Shown: positions 20,599-33,741, counted from the first letter of the stretch. The stretch is 64,000 nt of DNA from Niebla homalea (GCA_019925105.1 JAHGAU010000009.1:868001-932000); one strand, 5' to 3'. Numbers and translations: made by a program. The notes: generated from the letters alone by a model not told the origin.

Positions 20599-23500
20599 TT
20601 ATATTAAAGTTAACTTATTTACGTTTTTATAAAGAGCAGTAAAATAAAATAAAGGCTCTTATTAATAATACTTATTAATAACGGACGGTAAACCGATAAT
20701 TAAAAACGGTATTAAACGGGCGGTAATTACAGTTAAACGTATAATAATTAATATCCGGATAAACTATAAAAAAACGTTAATAGTTAAAACGGGAAGTTAT
20801 AATAACTTTAAATAAGTAAATATTAATTTTATTAAGCTATATAAAGAATCAATTTAAAAATTAAACTTTAATAAAGCGATTTAAAGGTTATAAATAAAAT
20901 AAACCTTAAAAGAATTATTATAAATTTAATTAAAATAAAATTTATAAAAGCTTATAGAATCCTTACTTATTATTTACCTTTTTTACTCCTTAAAACCTTT
21001 AATTAAGATATTTAATTTTATACTTTTACTTTAATATAAAGTACTTAATACCCGGTAAGAAACCCTTTTAAAGGAGTATTCTATAATATAAAGGAGTAAA
21101 ATTAACGCTATTATAATATAAAGTTTATTATTTTACCTTACGATATTACCCTTATAATACGGAAACCGTTAAATGGAAAGGTTAATAAACCCGTTTTTTT
21201 CCTTCTTCCTTTCCTTTTTTTCTATTTATTTTTATCCTTTTTTTACTTTAACTTATTTTTTATTTATATTTTATTTACCGTAACTATAGATAATAAACTT
21301 TAATAACTTTCTTAATTAAAGGCCTTTACGGGTTTTAAATATAACTTATAAAGCGGTTCTTAAGGGGACCCCGATTAATTAATATAATTTATTAAGGATA
21401 AGGTTTTTTCCCGGTTAAGTAAGAAAGATAAGGACCTAATAGATTATTTAATTATTAAGAACCCGGTTTTAAATAATAATTACGGGGGATATAAAAACTA
21501 TATTGCCCGCCGGCGTTACTATAAATTAAAAAGTACCGCCTTAAAGGAATTAATTAAACGTACTTTATATTTTATAAAAATTTACGTTTATCTTATTTTT
21601 AATTTATATTATTTAAAAAATCCAAAGAATTCTTAAAGTAATTAAACTTTTTACGTTAAAAATAAGACGTTAATATATAATATTATAAGGACGTAAATAA
21701 TAAAATATAAGTTTTTTAAATAAAATTAAACGATATTAAGAAGAATTTATAATTAAAGATTAACTAAATTACCCGCCTATAATAATAAAACTTCTTAAGC
21801 TCTTTATTCTTAAAGGATTTAAACCGTATTTAAGCGTTAAAAAACTATAGCCGTAAATTAAAAAACCAGAACGTTAACTTTATTATTAAGCTTAAAAACC
21901 TTTAATAGAATAATTTAACCTTTTTATTTCACCGATTTATAACCTCCTTAACCTTTTATAAAAAGCTTAAGTTAATTAAAATTAAGGACCCGGAACTTTT
22001 TATAAAAAAGGACTATAATTAATATTGTTTCTTTAAACGCCGTATTAGTATTAAACTTCATATTAATAAGGATTAATACCTAATTATTTAAGCTTAAGTT
22101 AATTATATTTTAATACTTTTAAACCCGAAAGTCCTTAAATAATTAAAAACGGAATATAACGATAATATTTTATTAAGTTTTTAAACTTTTAAGGAATTTT
22201 AAACCTTTTTAAATTAAATCTTTAAAAACGTTAATTAAAAGGAAGACCAGATTAATAGTTTTTAAACTTTAAAGATATTTAATAAGGATAAATTTATAAC
22301 GTTTTATTTTGATTTTACCCGCTTAATTAAAGTTTTTAAATACGTAAATCTCGAGAAAAACCTGAAAATTATAGTCTGTAAATTAATTACTTAACTCTTT
22401 ACCCGGCTTTATAAAAATCTTCTTTAAGGAAGTTATAACCTAGATAGCTTAAAAAAGACCCGGGTATACTTAAAGAGGATAAACCGTTTTTAACGTTTAA
22501 AATATTATTATTAATGAAAAACCTTTAAGCTTAATAAAGCCCCTATTAAGGAAATTAAGGAGATTATAAGAACCTATATTATTTCCTTTAAACCCTTTAA
22601 TAAAATAGGAGGTTTTAAAGGTTCCGGGTTCCAATAAATTATTCCCGCCATCGTGAAGTTAACTCCCTTTTTAAACGTTAAATACTTTACTTATTAAGGG
22701 AATTATTTTTAAGTTAATTATCTTAACCGCCAATATAATTAAAATAATACTTAGGAGTATTCCGTTTAAGTTTATTATATTGCTTTTAACTTAAATAAAA
22801 AATTTACCCGTAATTAAAACGGTTGGATTTTTTTTATATTTTTAAAGATACTTTATTTAATAATATAAATAAACCGTTAATAAAAAATTAAACTTTATAA
22901 AAGTTATTATAAAGGTTAAAAACGCGTATTACTTTTAAATTTTAATAATCGGATATACTAATAATATTAAAGAACTTTTTAACGTTTAAGATAATAAACC
23001 CTAAATTATTAACGGGTTTATAAGTTACGGAAATTAATACTTTCCTTTATTCTTTTTAATTAATTTAAGCGTTACCGGTTATTATTTTATTAATAAATGA
23101 ATTATTTTACGAGTTTACGTAGTACTTTAAATTTTTTTTTTTACTTTTTTTTAACTTAAGTTTATTTAAGATTATAAAGGTAAATACTTACGGTTTATTA
23201 TTTATATAATTTATCCCCGGATAACTATAAAAGATTACTTAGAAAGTTAATTTTTTATATTTATTATCCGGCTTAAAATATATAATACGATCCTTAAAAA
23301 ACCTTAAATAAAACGGTATTATATATTCGCTTACTTTATAATTAATAAAATCTTCTTTATATTAAATTAATATAATTATAACGGGACCGATTATTAAAAT
23401 ATAAAGTTTATTTTAAAGTTCCTTTAAATTATAATTTAAACTTATTAAATTTTAAATATATTCCCAGAAAATAAGAAATTAAAGCTATTAAAGCCCTAAG

Positions 23501-26240
23501 AAAAAAAGAAAAAACCATTAAATAATCTTCTTTTCCCGGAGCTTATTAAGGAAGAGAAACCCTTTTTAATTAAAGTTATTAATACGGTAACCTTTTATAT
23601 TATTATAAAGACTTAAAAAGAGAAAAAGATTTAAACTTTTTATACTTTAATAACGGATTTAATTAATTATTTAAATTTCCTTAATAATACTTTAATTAAT
23701 ATCTTTATTATAATAACTTATAAGAATAATTTTATAAAAAAAGCGGTTTTTATAAATAAAATTATAATTAAACTTCCAGCGGAATATTATGATTTTAAGG
23801 ATATCTTTAATTATATAACGGTAAATAAGTTACCTTTATACCGGGGCTATAATTATAAGATTAACTTAACTTTAGAAAGGATTCCCCCCCGGAGTTATAT
23901 TTATTTACTTTTAAGTTATAAGCTTTAAAAATTAAAAAAATATATTACCGAAAACTTAAAAAAAGGATTTATTAAGTTTAATAAAGCCCTTTATAAATCC
24001 CTTATCCTTTTTATTTTTAAGTTTAATAGCGACCTATAACTATATATGGATTACCGTAATATTAACATTATTACCAAGAGGAATTAATACTTAATTTTTT
24101 TAATAAAAGAGGTATTATCCTGAGTTATTAATTATAAATAAATTATCCGCTTAAATATTATCGCGGCTTTTAATAAACTTTATATATACCTGGAGAGTAA
24201 AAACTTTATAATATTTATTATTTCGTTAAGCGCCTTTAAGTATAAAGTTATATTTTTTAGTTTAATTAATAACCTTATTTTATATTAATAATATGTAAAT
24301 AAAATTTTATTTAATTATTTAAATATTTTTATTTATAGCGCTATTAAGAAAGAATATACTTAATATATACGTTTAATATTAAAGTATTTATGTAACGCTA
24401 GCTTATAAATAAATATTTAGAAGTATAAATTTAAAGTTTAATAAATTAAGTTTTTAAGTTTTATTTTTATTATTAACGGGCTAAAAATAGACCCCGATAA
24501 AGTAAAGAAGATTAAGGATTAACCGGTCCTTATTAACTTAAAAGCCCTTTAAGGATTTATTAACCTTTATAACTTTTATTAAAGATTTATTCCTTAATTC
24601 TTTAAAATAATAAAACCTTTTTAAAGCTTATTAAAAAGGAAATCTTATTTATATAATTCTTTAAGTATTAAAAAACTTACGTAATACTTAAAAAAGCTTT
24701 TATTATAGCCTTTATATTAATTTATTATAATCTTAATAAAGAAACGATCTTTAAGATTAATTCTTCGGATTATATTTCCGGCGGTATTTTCTCTTAATAT
24801 AATAAGGTTAAGGAATTATATTTAATAACTTATTATTTTTAGAGTAAATTACCGGTTAAATATAATTATAATATTTATAATAAGGAGCTTTTTATTATTA
24901 TTAAGTATTTAAAGAATTAATAGTTAAAACTAGAAATAATAAAGAAGCTTTTCCGTATTTTTAACGATAATTAAATTTTAAAGTACTTTATTAAGAGTTA
25001 AAAGCTTATAAAATATTAAGTAAAATACCTTAATACCCTTTCTGAGTTCAATTTTAAGGTTATTTACCGCTTAAATAAATAAAATAATAAAGCCGACGCT
25101 TTTACTCGGATGCCTGATTATTAACCTTAAAATAATAATAATAATAGGGTTAAAGATTAGTTTTAAACCGTTTTACCTTCCGAGCGCTTTAAAATTTAAA
25201 TTTTAAATGAAAAGGAAAAAGTACCGGTATTAGCTTATTTAATTATTAAAAAACTTAGGTTCTATAAGTAAATCCGTAAAGTTAATTATATTAATAAGGG
25301 TTTAATTAAGTTTAAGAAAGTAATTATAAAGGATAAATTATTTAATTTTAAAGGTATATTTTTAATCCGTATTAAAGTTTAATCCGATATCCTTATTAAT
25401 AAAAATAAATTATAAATATTAATATTATTTATTATGGAGGTCTTAAAATATACTTATAATAAATTAATTAATAATTATCTTAACCGGGATTATATAATTA
25501 AATTTACCTTTTAATATTTCTTTTAATTTACTTTATAGGACGATATTAACCGTTATATTTTAAATTATAATATTTATTTTCGGTTTAAAGCCTTATAATA
25601 AAAGCCCGTAAGATTATTTTATTAATTTAAAATCCCGGAATAAAGATAAGTTAATTTTTTTTTTTTTAACTAACTTTATTATCGGATTACTTAAATATAA
25701 AAGCATAAAGATTATTTTTATTATAATTTATATATTATTAAAAGGCCGATATTATATCCTTTATTATATTAAAAAGGAAAAGACCTCCGTTAAAAAAATA
25801 ATTTAACTCTTTATTAAAGAAGTATTTAAGTATTATAATTTTCCGGATAATATTATTTTAAATTACGGTCTTTAATTTATTAATAAAATATAACGCTTTT
25901 TATTATATTAATTTAAAATCGATCCCCGGACCTTAATTCCTTATTACGTTAAAAATAACGGTTAAACTAAAAAAATAAATTAAGAAATAAAAAAAAAACT
26001 CCGGATTTACGTAAATTACTTATAAAATAATTAAGTACGATAATTATTTATAATAGAGTTTACGGATAATAATAATTTAAATCGATCGATTAAAATAATA
26101 ATTTTTTACCTTAATAAAAATTGTTATCTAAGGATATTATTCGGTTTTAATAATATTAAATATATTACCGTTTATAAATAACTTTAAATTAAGGAAGTTA
26201 CCGATATTATTAAAATTATATAAGAAATTCTTAATATAAT

Positions 26241-26252
26241 ACGTTTTAATTT
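26241..26252. repeat. 12-bp target site duplication of the LINE insertion (left)
   Basis: ACGTTTTAATTT here is repeated exactly at 26818-26829. Copy B carries a single mutated version at 39400-39411, the empty site. Confidence 0.9.
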
Positions 26253-26817
26253 GATTGATTGATTGATTGATTGATTTATACTAAGGGTTTAGCTAAGCTA
26301 ATTCCGGCGTTCCTTAATACGCGGCCTTTTAGCCTTACTGGTAACCGTAAAAACCTGATATTTATAACGTTAAAGTAAAAACCGGCGTCTACCAGGCTTC
26401 TACCCTTTATCCCTTAAGGTAAAGGATATTAACGGCTATTTAAAAAGTAATAATTTATTTATATACTTCTTATATTTTAACTCCTTTAAGAAAATCTATA
26501 ATATTACGACCGTATCCTTACGGGGGCTATCCTTAAATTTATTATTCTTTTACTCCTTTATATATTTATATTGCTTTAACCTTATATAATACCTTTAAAT
26601 ATCTTTATTAATATTTACGTATTTAATATATATCCCTTTTATATTATTATTGCCGTTAACTTTTTTAAGGACTTCTAATAAGCGTTTATTATTATATCCT
26701 TACGGCTATAGAAGATGCTTTCCGGTTCGTATAATTGGCGTAGCCGGTTTCCGCTCCTCTTTTTCTTCCCCAGCCGGTGGCGGGCCTTCTCCGTAAGGTC
26801 TTCGGTGACCTCGTCCA
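26253..26817 (-). mobile_element. 5'-truncated LINE insertion, 565 bp
   Basis: The insert begins on the plus strand with a (GATT)n run, which is the 3' tail of a minus-strand LINE. Its body matches the 3' ends of the LINEs at 40792-44596 and 60745-64000. It is flanked by the 12-bp duplication. The 5' end (about 26690-26817) keeps many CA/TG sites and could still read as a basic Arg/Lys-rich C-terminal segment; the 3' part is more RIP-mutated. Confidence 0.92.
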
Positions 26818-27769
26818 ACGTTTTAATTTAAATAAGGCTTATAATAATACGTTTAAGTAAGTTAATTACCGGTACCGGGACGTAAAATTTAAAATAAATA
26901 ATAAGGTTTACGTAAACGTTAAGTATTTAATAACCGATCGGTTTAATAAAAAGTTATATTATAAATGCTTAAATCTTTATATTATCCTTAAATAATATTA
27001 TTCCTTTTATAAATTAAATATTTTAAATACTTTCCGGGCTTACTTTACTTTTTATATAAGCGATTTAACCTTTATTTTAATTAATGAGGAATTATTATTA
27101 CCGGAATAAATTAATTTACCCCTTAAACCCGTTATTATAAATAAAAAAGGTATTAAAAAATAAAAGCTTAAAGAAATTATTAATTCCCGGTATACCGGCT
27201 AAAAGTAAAGGCTATAATATAAAGTTAAATAAGTAAATTTACCCCCGGATAATACTTAATATTATACCGATATAAAAGAATTCCTTTATATTTAAGGATT
27301 AATTAAAGTTTTTTATAAAAAATACCCGGATAAGCCCGGACTATAACCCGGAAATCCAATTAATATCGTTATATTTAAGGTAACCTTTAAAGGTTATCTT
27401 AAACGTTTAAGTTAAATAACGATTTTACCGGGCTTAAAACTTAATATTATAAACCGTATATTACGTTTTTATTAAGCTTAAGGGCCCTTTAAGATAACCT
27501 TATAATTCCTTAAAACTATTAAAACGACTATTATTAATATTATTTACTTATATAGATTATACGCTTTTTTATTAATGTAAATTTAATATATAAGGTAATA
27601 AGTTTAAAAAAATATTTTAAAAGGGGGGTAAATCGTAAAAAACGATATTTACCCCGGAACCCCCCGGACGAAATCGTATTTCAGGGTTTACTATAGGGGT
27701 TACCGCTACGATCCTACCCCCGAATGCTTACACCAGCTACCCGGTTACCGCCATGATACTACCCCTATA

Positions 27770-27965
27770 ATTCTTATATTACTTACCCGGTTAATTAATA
27801 ACGGGTAACCTAGGTGATATTCTTATACTATTTACCCGGTTAACCAATAACGGGTAACCTGGGTAATATTCTTATATTATTTACCCGGTCAACCAGTAAC
27901 GGGTAAGCTGGGTAATATTCTTATACCATTTACCCGGTTAATCAGTGACGGGTAAGCTGGGTAAT
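27770..27965. repeat. 49-bp tandem repeat, 4 units, gypsy copy A 3' region
   Basis: Units start at 27770, 27819, 27868 and 27917, exactly 49 bp apart. Each carries TTACCCGG...AACGGGTAA, an inverted repeat that can fold as a hairpin. Copy B has only two units. Half-units with the same TACCCGGTTACCG core precede the array. Confidence 0.92.
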
Positions 27966-28077
27966 ATATAGATCTTACTTTAATTACCCGGCCCATAAGT
28001 AATAGGTAAGAGGGGTGGTTTTAAATTTAAAATTTTTCTTTTCAGCGTACTTACAGGCTTAAGGGCGAGCCTTTCTT

Positions 28078-28087
28078 GGGGGGGGGG
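28078..28087 (+). promoter_or_regulatory. polypurine tract of gypsy copy A
   Basis: A run of ten G lies three bases before the 3' LTR, the expected place for second-strand priming. Copy B has G9 at 40563-40571. Confidence 0.75.
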
Positions 28088-28090
28088 TAA

Positions 28091-28306
28091 TGTTAGGGTT
28101 TAGGGGTATTGGTAGCTTAAGAGTAGGCCCTACCGGGCCTATCCCGGGCCAAGCCCGGGGTTAGTCCGGCACCCAGGAGTATTACCGACTGGGTATATTA
28201 AGGTTTTCGGCCCCTTTATTCTTACACCTCTATACTTTAATGTCTTTAATCATACGTAATATACCCTTTGCCTCCTAACCACCCCAGAGGGGCTTGCACT
28301 CTAACA
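28091..28306 (+). repeat. 3' LTR of gypsy copy A, 216 bp
   Basis: It begins TGTTAGGGTTTAGGGG and ends CTTGCACTCTAACA. The outer end is unmutated. Confidence 0.88.
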
Positions 28307-31300
28307 GGACCTGCTTTAAGCCTAGGTTTATTAATATTTATAAAAGATTCCGGAACTATAATATTAATAATTACTTTAACCTATATAAGGCTCAAAGCAA
28401 AAGAAATAAGACTTTACCCTTATATCTTTCCGGTGATTTAATATATATAAGTTCGTTTATATTATTATTAATAAACGTATTAAGGGCGTTTTATTACCTT
28501 ATTTTTAAATCGAATATAGCTACGATAACTATAAGTATTCGTAAGACTTATATTATTAGGGTAACGGTAAATATATCTTGTTTAATCTTTTATAAATTAC
28601 CCCTTATATAAAGCCTTATTTTATACTTTATAAGATATCCTTTATCATTAAATTTATACTTAAATACCTAGGTGGTTAAGATAGGTATTTTATTCGCTTT
28701 TTCTATATAATTAAGTAAAACCTTTTTCTATATTTTTTTACCTTAAGTAAGTTAAACTTTACTTCGATTATTAACTTAAAGCCCGCGGTATATAGGTATC
28801 TTAATATATAACGATAGTATTTCGGCTTAAAGGGTAGGGTATTACGGTAAAGTATATTTTTAATTATTAATTTTAATAAATAAAAAGATATCTTATTATT
28901 TTTATATAGCTTAAATAATAATAGGAAGGCAGTAAATATTATATAATATAATAATTTTAAATTATTTTTAATTAAATTAAAAATTATAATATAGCTTACT
29001 TTCTTTATATTTTATCCGGTCCTTTTTTTATATAATATTATTTATATTAAAGTCCGATTTATTATTATTTTTTTTCTGGGCTTTAAGGTAGCTTTTAAAG
29101 TTAATACTAAAGTAAATAAAAAGTTATTTTTATTACCGTTATTATTACTTCCCCCGGAACTATTACCGTTATTATTACCACCCCTGGCGTTATTTTTATT
29201 TATAAAGTTATAGTTTATAAACGCTGGAGTTAATAAAAAGGGATATAACTATTATTATTCTTTATATTCTTTTAAAGGTTTTATCCCGGTGATTCCGTTT
29301 TACTCGTTTTCTTTATTTTCCTTATTATCGATTGTTATTATAAGGTATATAGTATTTATTAATAGGACCTTAAAGAATAATTTCTTTTTAATCTAGGCTA
29401 TATCGATTTTATTTACTTTATAGAATTCTTTTTTATAGAAAAAAACGTTTCGGGTACGGATAACTTTTCTTTAATTAAGTATTTAGATATTATAGATATT
29501 AATATTATAACAATTAATAAAGAAATTAATATATATTTTTAATATAAACTTTTCTTTCCTTAAAATAAATTTATTGAATAAATAAGTTTTATAGCTATAT
29601 TATTTTAAGTATTAAAGGTTTAACTTTAAATTTATAACTTTTTTAAATAATATAATTTATAAATGCTTTTTTATTAATATTTACTTTATAAAGAAACCGG
29701 CCGTTTATACAATCTATAGCTATAGGAACTAAGGTAAATTTTCTTATAATCTTATTACCCATACTTTAATAATAAGTGGTTTACCTTTCCGTTTTAAATG
29801 TCCGTTTTATACTGCGGTATTTAATATTAACGGCTTAAAAATAATACCGAGCTTATTAATAAAGTTATTAAACTTAGATCTTAATAATATCTTATTATCT
29901 AATTAAATAAAGGTTACGTTATAATGGAATCGGATCTTAATTATTTTAATAACTTTCCGTAAGATATTATTCGCATTTAATTTATATTTATAAATATATA
30001 TTATTTAAAAATCATATTCGGAATAAGTAATATATAATATTTATTAGTTACGGTTTATCATAATATTTATTTATATAAAATCGTAAATAATTTAAAAGAA
30101 AGGTATTAATAAGGTCTTTACTTTATATTATAACCTTAATATAATTTAATAGGCCTTTAATAAAACATAGACTTTATAATTATTTATTTTTAAAACCTTC
30201 TTTTTATTTATAATCTTTACCCCCTTAATTACTTTTATAAGGTATTAAATAGAATCGTTATTAATATAATTAAGGAATTAATATTATTCCGTTATTATTC
30301 TTAACTTTATTAATAACTTTATTAATCGTTTTAAGATAGTTTTACTGGCTATAAAAGTATTATTATTATTTCGTTATTTAATATTATCTTTAAGGATATA
30401 AAGATTATTAATATATTTTAATAATATTATAAACTATCCTTTATAAATAAATATACGTTCTTATTATTTAAAGTATATACTTTTTTACTTAAGAATATTA
30501 CTAAATAAATAGTTTATTATAAAGTTTAAGATATAAATTACCTTTATAAACGTAATTTTAATTTTTCCCTTAATAAACTTATCGACGTAAAGGGTAATAC
30601 TTCCGTATATTTTAACTTTATTATTATTAATATTTATAATAATAATATTATTTTTATTATTTACTTCTTTAATAAAGCGGTTTCTTATAATATTATTATA
30701 AATATAAATTATAAAGTTATTATTTATAATTTAGGACGATCTAAGATTTCTATTTCTTAAGATAGTAAAAGCTTTATATTCTTCGTTTAATAATACCGAT
30801 AATAGCTTTTCCTTTTATTTAATATTTTTAGACTTTTTAAGAACCTTATTAATTTTCTCTTTAATCCTTTAATCCTTAAGTTTATCTTTTATTTTTTTTA
30901 TAATAATTAAGTTTCATTTAAAATTTAATAGCTTATTAAGCCGATTATTTTGAAAATAATTATACTTATTAAATTAATATTTTATACCGTATAAGCATTT
31001 AATTAACTTAATTATATTATTTTTATAGGTTAATTTTATTAATTCCTTTAAAGTATTATTATTACCGGTTTTTTTATCGTTAATTATAAACGTTAAGTAC
31101 GTTAAAGTTATCTTTTTTACGTTATAAAGTCGGATATAATATTTAAATTTCTTTTTAACGGTAATAAAAACTACGGAATAATTTATTACGTTCTTAATAT
31201 TAAACTTATATATTTAAGATAATATTAATATATATTTTTTAATTACTATTAAAAAATTATAGAATATATATTTATAATTTAAGGCTTTTATAAAAAGATT

Positions 31301-31990
31301 ATTCCTAACTTAAATAAGTATATATATTTATTTATTTAATTAAGACTTAAGACTTTATTGAGATTTAAAATTGGTCTTAATATAATAATACTTTTTCTTT
31401 ACTTTTAAAAAGCGGGCCGAATATAAAGGTATTATTTTTAATTAAAGGGTTTAAAGGAAGTCCTATAGATAAACTTTTACGTTTTAAAGATATATAAAAT
31501 TTATCCTATTAATTAAAAAATAAATAAAATTATTAAGCTTTATTAATAAAGCATCTTACTTTTCTTATTATAATACGTAGCTTTTATATTATATTATATA
31601 TATTTTATATATAATTATAATATTTATAATTTAATCGTTTAAAACCTAAGGAACTTCTAATTTATCGGGTTTTATTAATACTTTAAACTTAATATTAAGG
31701 ATAAGGTTTACGAAATCCCAAATATAATATCTTATTGTTTTTCTTTTAACGATAAATAATTACGCGTCCCAGTTTTTAAAATTAATAAGCTTTACTTTAT
31801 AAGAACTTATCTTAAATTAATTAATTAATAAGAAAAGAGAAAAATTAATCTTTTTATAATTTCTACTTAAGTCTCTATATATTATCCTTTAAGTATATAG
31901 CTTAAAGGTTATATTTACGCGATTTAATTATTAAATAAATAATTTAAATCTTTAATAAATATATTAAATATATATAACCGGGCTTATAAT
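28307..31990 (-). pseudogene. copia gag-pol 5' part (gag, protease, integrase), degraded
   Basis: On the minus strand, the pre-integrase pattern at about 30400-30610 follows gag-like sequence nearer 31900. A low-complexity Asn/Gly/Ser stretch at about 29130-29220 fits the variable linker between integrase and RT. A 105-codon plus-strand frame at 28294-28611 is antisense and AT-driven. Confidence 0.65.
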
Positions 31991-32217
31991 TATTATACGT
32001 ATAAACGTATAAGTATAATAAGGTAATATAAATTAAATATAATCTATTAAGATAAATCTATAAAAAAAGACTATAAGATATATTTAGCTAATCTGGGATA
32101 TACGGTTAAATAATAAAATATATACGTATCATAAGAGTATTTTAGCACCGCTCGCATAACGGCTCAGTAACACTCCATGCCCGCAATACTACCACTATGC
32201 CTACACCTAGGCTGACA
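31991..32217 (-). repeat. right (5') LTR of the copia element, 227 bp
   Basis: It starts TATTATACGTATAAACG (RIP-mutated) and ends CCTACACCTAGGCTGACA (intact), followed by the duplication ACTTT. Confidence 0.88.
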
Positions 32218-32310
32218 ACTTTCCTCATCATCTTTACCCTCCTTATTGTCTTTACCCTCCTTATAATCTTTACTTTCCTTATTATTTTTACCTTCCTTAT
32301 TATCTTTATA
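32218..32310. repeat. 18-bp minisatellite, right part
   Basis: About five units of the type ATCTTTACCCTCCTTATT run directly from the copia edge. With 18650-18685 they formed one array before the copia insertion. Reversed, the repeat would encode a KEGKDN-like hexapeptide. Confidence 0.8.
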
Positions 32311-33525
32311 TTTACTTACGGTGAATCCTTATAGTAAAAAACGTAATACCTTATAATATATAAGGTTATATTTATATCAATATAAATAAATAGCCTTACC
32401 GGCGATAATAAACGGGAAAACCTATTAAAAATACATAATAATGTATTTTTATACCTTCTTTAATAGTTTAAGTTTACTTATATAATTATTCATTAAAAAA
32501 CGGATAAAGAATGTATATTAAAAAAGCTTAAAGTATATAAAGATTTTATATTAAACCATACGGAAACCCTATATTAACTAAATTAAGAAATTCTACCTTA
32601 AAACCGGATATAATTCTTAATAATTTAAGTTTATTTTAATAATTAACGGTAAAAGAGATTAACGGTTTAAGTCTATTTATATAGTTATTAATTAATGTAT
32701 AACTGAACTTAAAAGTAAATAATCTTTTAATTTAGCCAAATAAGTTACCTTAATAGAAATTAAATAAGCAGAAAAAGAATTACTTAAGGCCCCCGTTAAT
32801 ATTAATTTTAAAAACCCCGTTAATATTAATTCTTATTTAATAAGTTCTTTAATTAATATAAATTAATTTTAATTTTAATATAAGTTACCCTTAAAAGGTT
32901 AAGGGATCGTAAATTATAAATTATATTCTAAACGTATTAAATTATACCCGATAAATATAAAAAAAAATATAAAAACTATTTAATTAATGATTATTATAAG
33001 TTAATGTTATAGATTAAAGTTAATTTTTATTAATAAATATATTAATTTATTAATTATTAAATAAAATAACTTTAAAGTTTATAAATTATTAAATATAAGG
33101 AATTTATAAATATCAATCTTCATATCTTTTTAAGGTTTAAGTCTTTTTACGTAATTATTAATTAAGAATAAAGCTATAAATTTTAATATAAATATGATTC
33201 AATATTGAATATACTATTTTTTAATTGATAAAGCGGAAATATTATGTTATTTTTATTTAATAAGAAGGTTAATAAAGTAAATTTTATGAGATATAATCGG
33301 CCGTTATAAAAGAGATCTTTTATAATAACGTAAATAAATAAACCTTATAAAACGTAATATATAATAATAATTATTATTAATTATAAAGTTGAAGAAAACT
33401 GCCCATATAGCTTAAAAGGATAATGTATATATATTAATATATAAACAATTAAAAGTCTTACCTTATTTATAACGGGGGCTTATGGCGAAATAAAAGTTAA
33501 ACCGGTAATACTTAAAATTACTTAT
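32311..33525. other. AT-rich sequence with three dispersed copies of a motif
   Basis: No element ends are seen. A motif close to TTTAAGTCTATTTATATA followed by an ATTATTAATTAA-like run recurs near 32466, 32665 and 33135. One gap is 199 bp, about two 33-codon units, and short GTTAATATTAAT repeats follow near 32800-32830. This could be a RIP-damaged ankyrin-type repeat gene, but the evidence is weak. Confidence 0.35.
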
Positions 33526-33741
33526 TGTCAGGGTTTAGGGGTGTTGGTAACTCAGGAGTAGGCCCTACCGGGCCTATCCCGGGCCAAGCCCGGGGTTAAT
33601 CCGGTACCCAGGAGTGTTACCGACTGGGTATATTAAAGCCTTCAACCCCTTCACTCTTATACCTTTATATTTTAATATCTTTAATTATACGTAATATACC
33701 TTTTACCTTTTAATTACCTTAAAGGGGCTTATACTTTAACA
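33526..33741 (+). repeat. 5' LTR of gypsy copy B, 216 bp
   Basis: It begins TGTCAGGGTTTAGGGG (intact) and ends CTTATACTTTAACA (partly mutated). Confidence 0.88.

Larger units (their letters stand above)
20599..27650 (+). pseudogene. gypsy gag-pol, copy A, RIP-inactivated
   Basis: No long frame remains. Gag is expected near 21280-22750 and is recognised only by its alignment with copy B. RT, RNase H, integrase and a chromodomain-like end follow in that order, as far as motifs allow. The chromodomain places the element among chromoviruses, which in known cases target heterochromatin. Confidence 0.65.
20383..28306 (+). mobile_element. Ty3/gypsy chromovirus-like element, copy A
   Basis: LTRs of 216 bp lie at 20383-20598 and 28091-28306. 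The element is inserted in the copia element and itself contains a LINE fragment (26253-26817); without it the length is about 7.35 kb. Pol remains read on the plus strand: the RT core (DYR..N..T.RN) lies near 24040-24090, a degraded YVDD-type site near 24290-24320, and a chromodomain-like end (LIKVFYKKYPDKPG) near 27295-27345. A G10 polypurine tract (28078-28087) sits just before the right LTR. Many stops are present. The flanks GGGAA and GGACC do not match, so no target duplication is seen. Confidence 0.87.
18686..32217 (-). mobile_element. Ty1/copia retrotransposon, RIP-inactivated, carrying a nested gypsy element
   Basis: Two 227-bp LTRs (18686-18912 and 31991-32217) are flanked by the 5-bp target duplication ACTTT (18681-18685 and 32218-32222). 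Removing the nested gypsy element A (20383-28306) leaves about 5.6 kb, normal for copia. Pol reads on the minus strand: near 30400-30610 the degraded translation still shows the copia pre-integrase pattern (a GKIKIT..KVIYILN-like run before a LYIL-like end), and near 19370-19460 it shows the C-terminal RNase H end (an ADGLTKA-like run) close to the left, 3' LTR. Stops occur throughout. Gag is expected towards 31900. The element is dead, and its CA/TG dinucleotides are nearly gone. Confidence 0.88.

Noticed and set aside
27770..27965. CRISPR-like regular repeat
   Set aside because: Units are contiguous with no variable spacers, lie in a retrotransposon 3' region and the genome is fungal.
28294..28611. 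105-codon plus-strand open frame in the AT-rich block
   Set aside because: It begins in the gypsy LTR and crosses into antisense copia sequence; its Asn/Ile/Tyr-rich content is what AT-rich DNA gives by chance.
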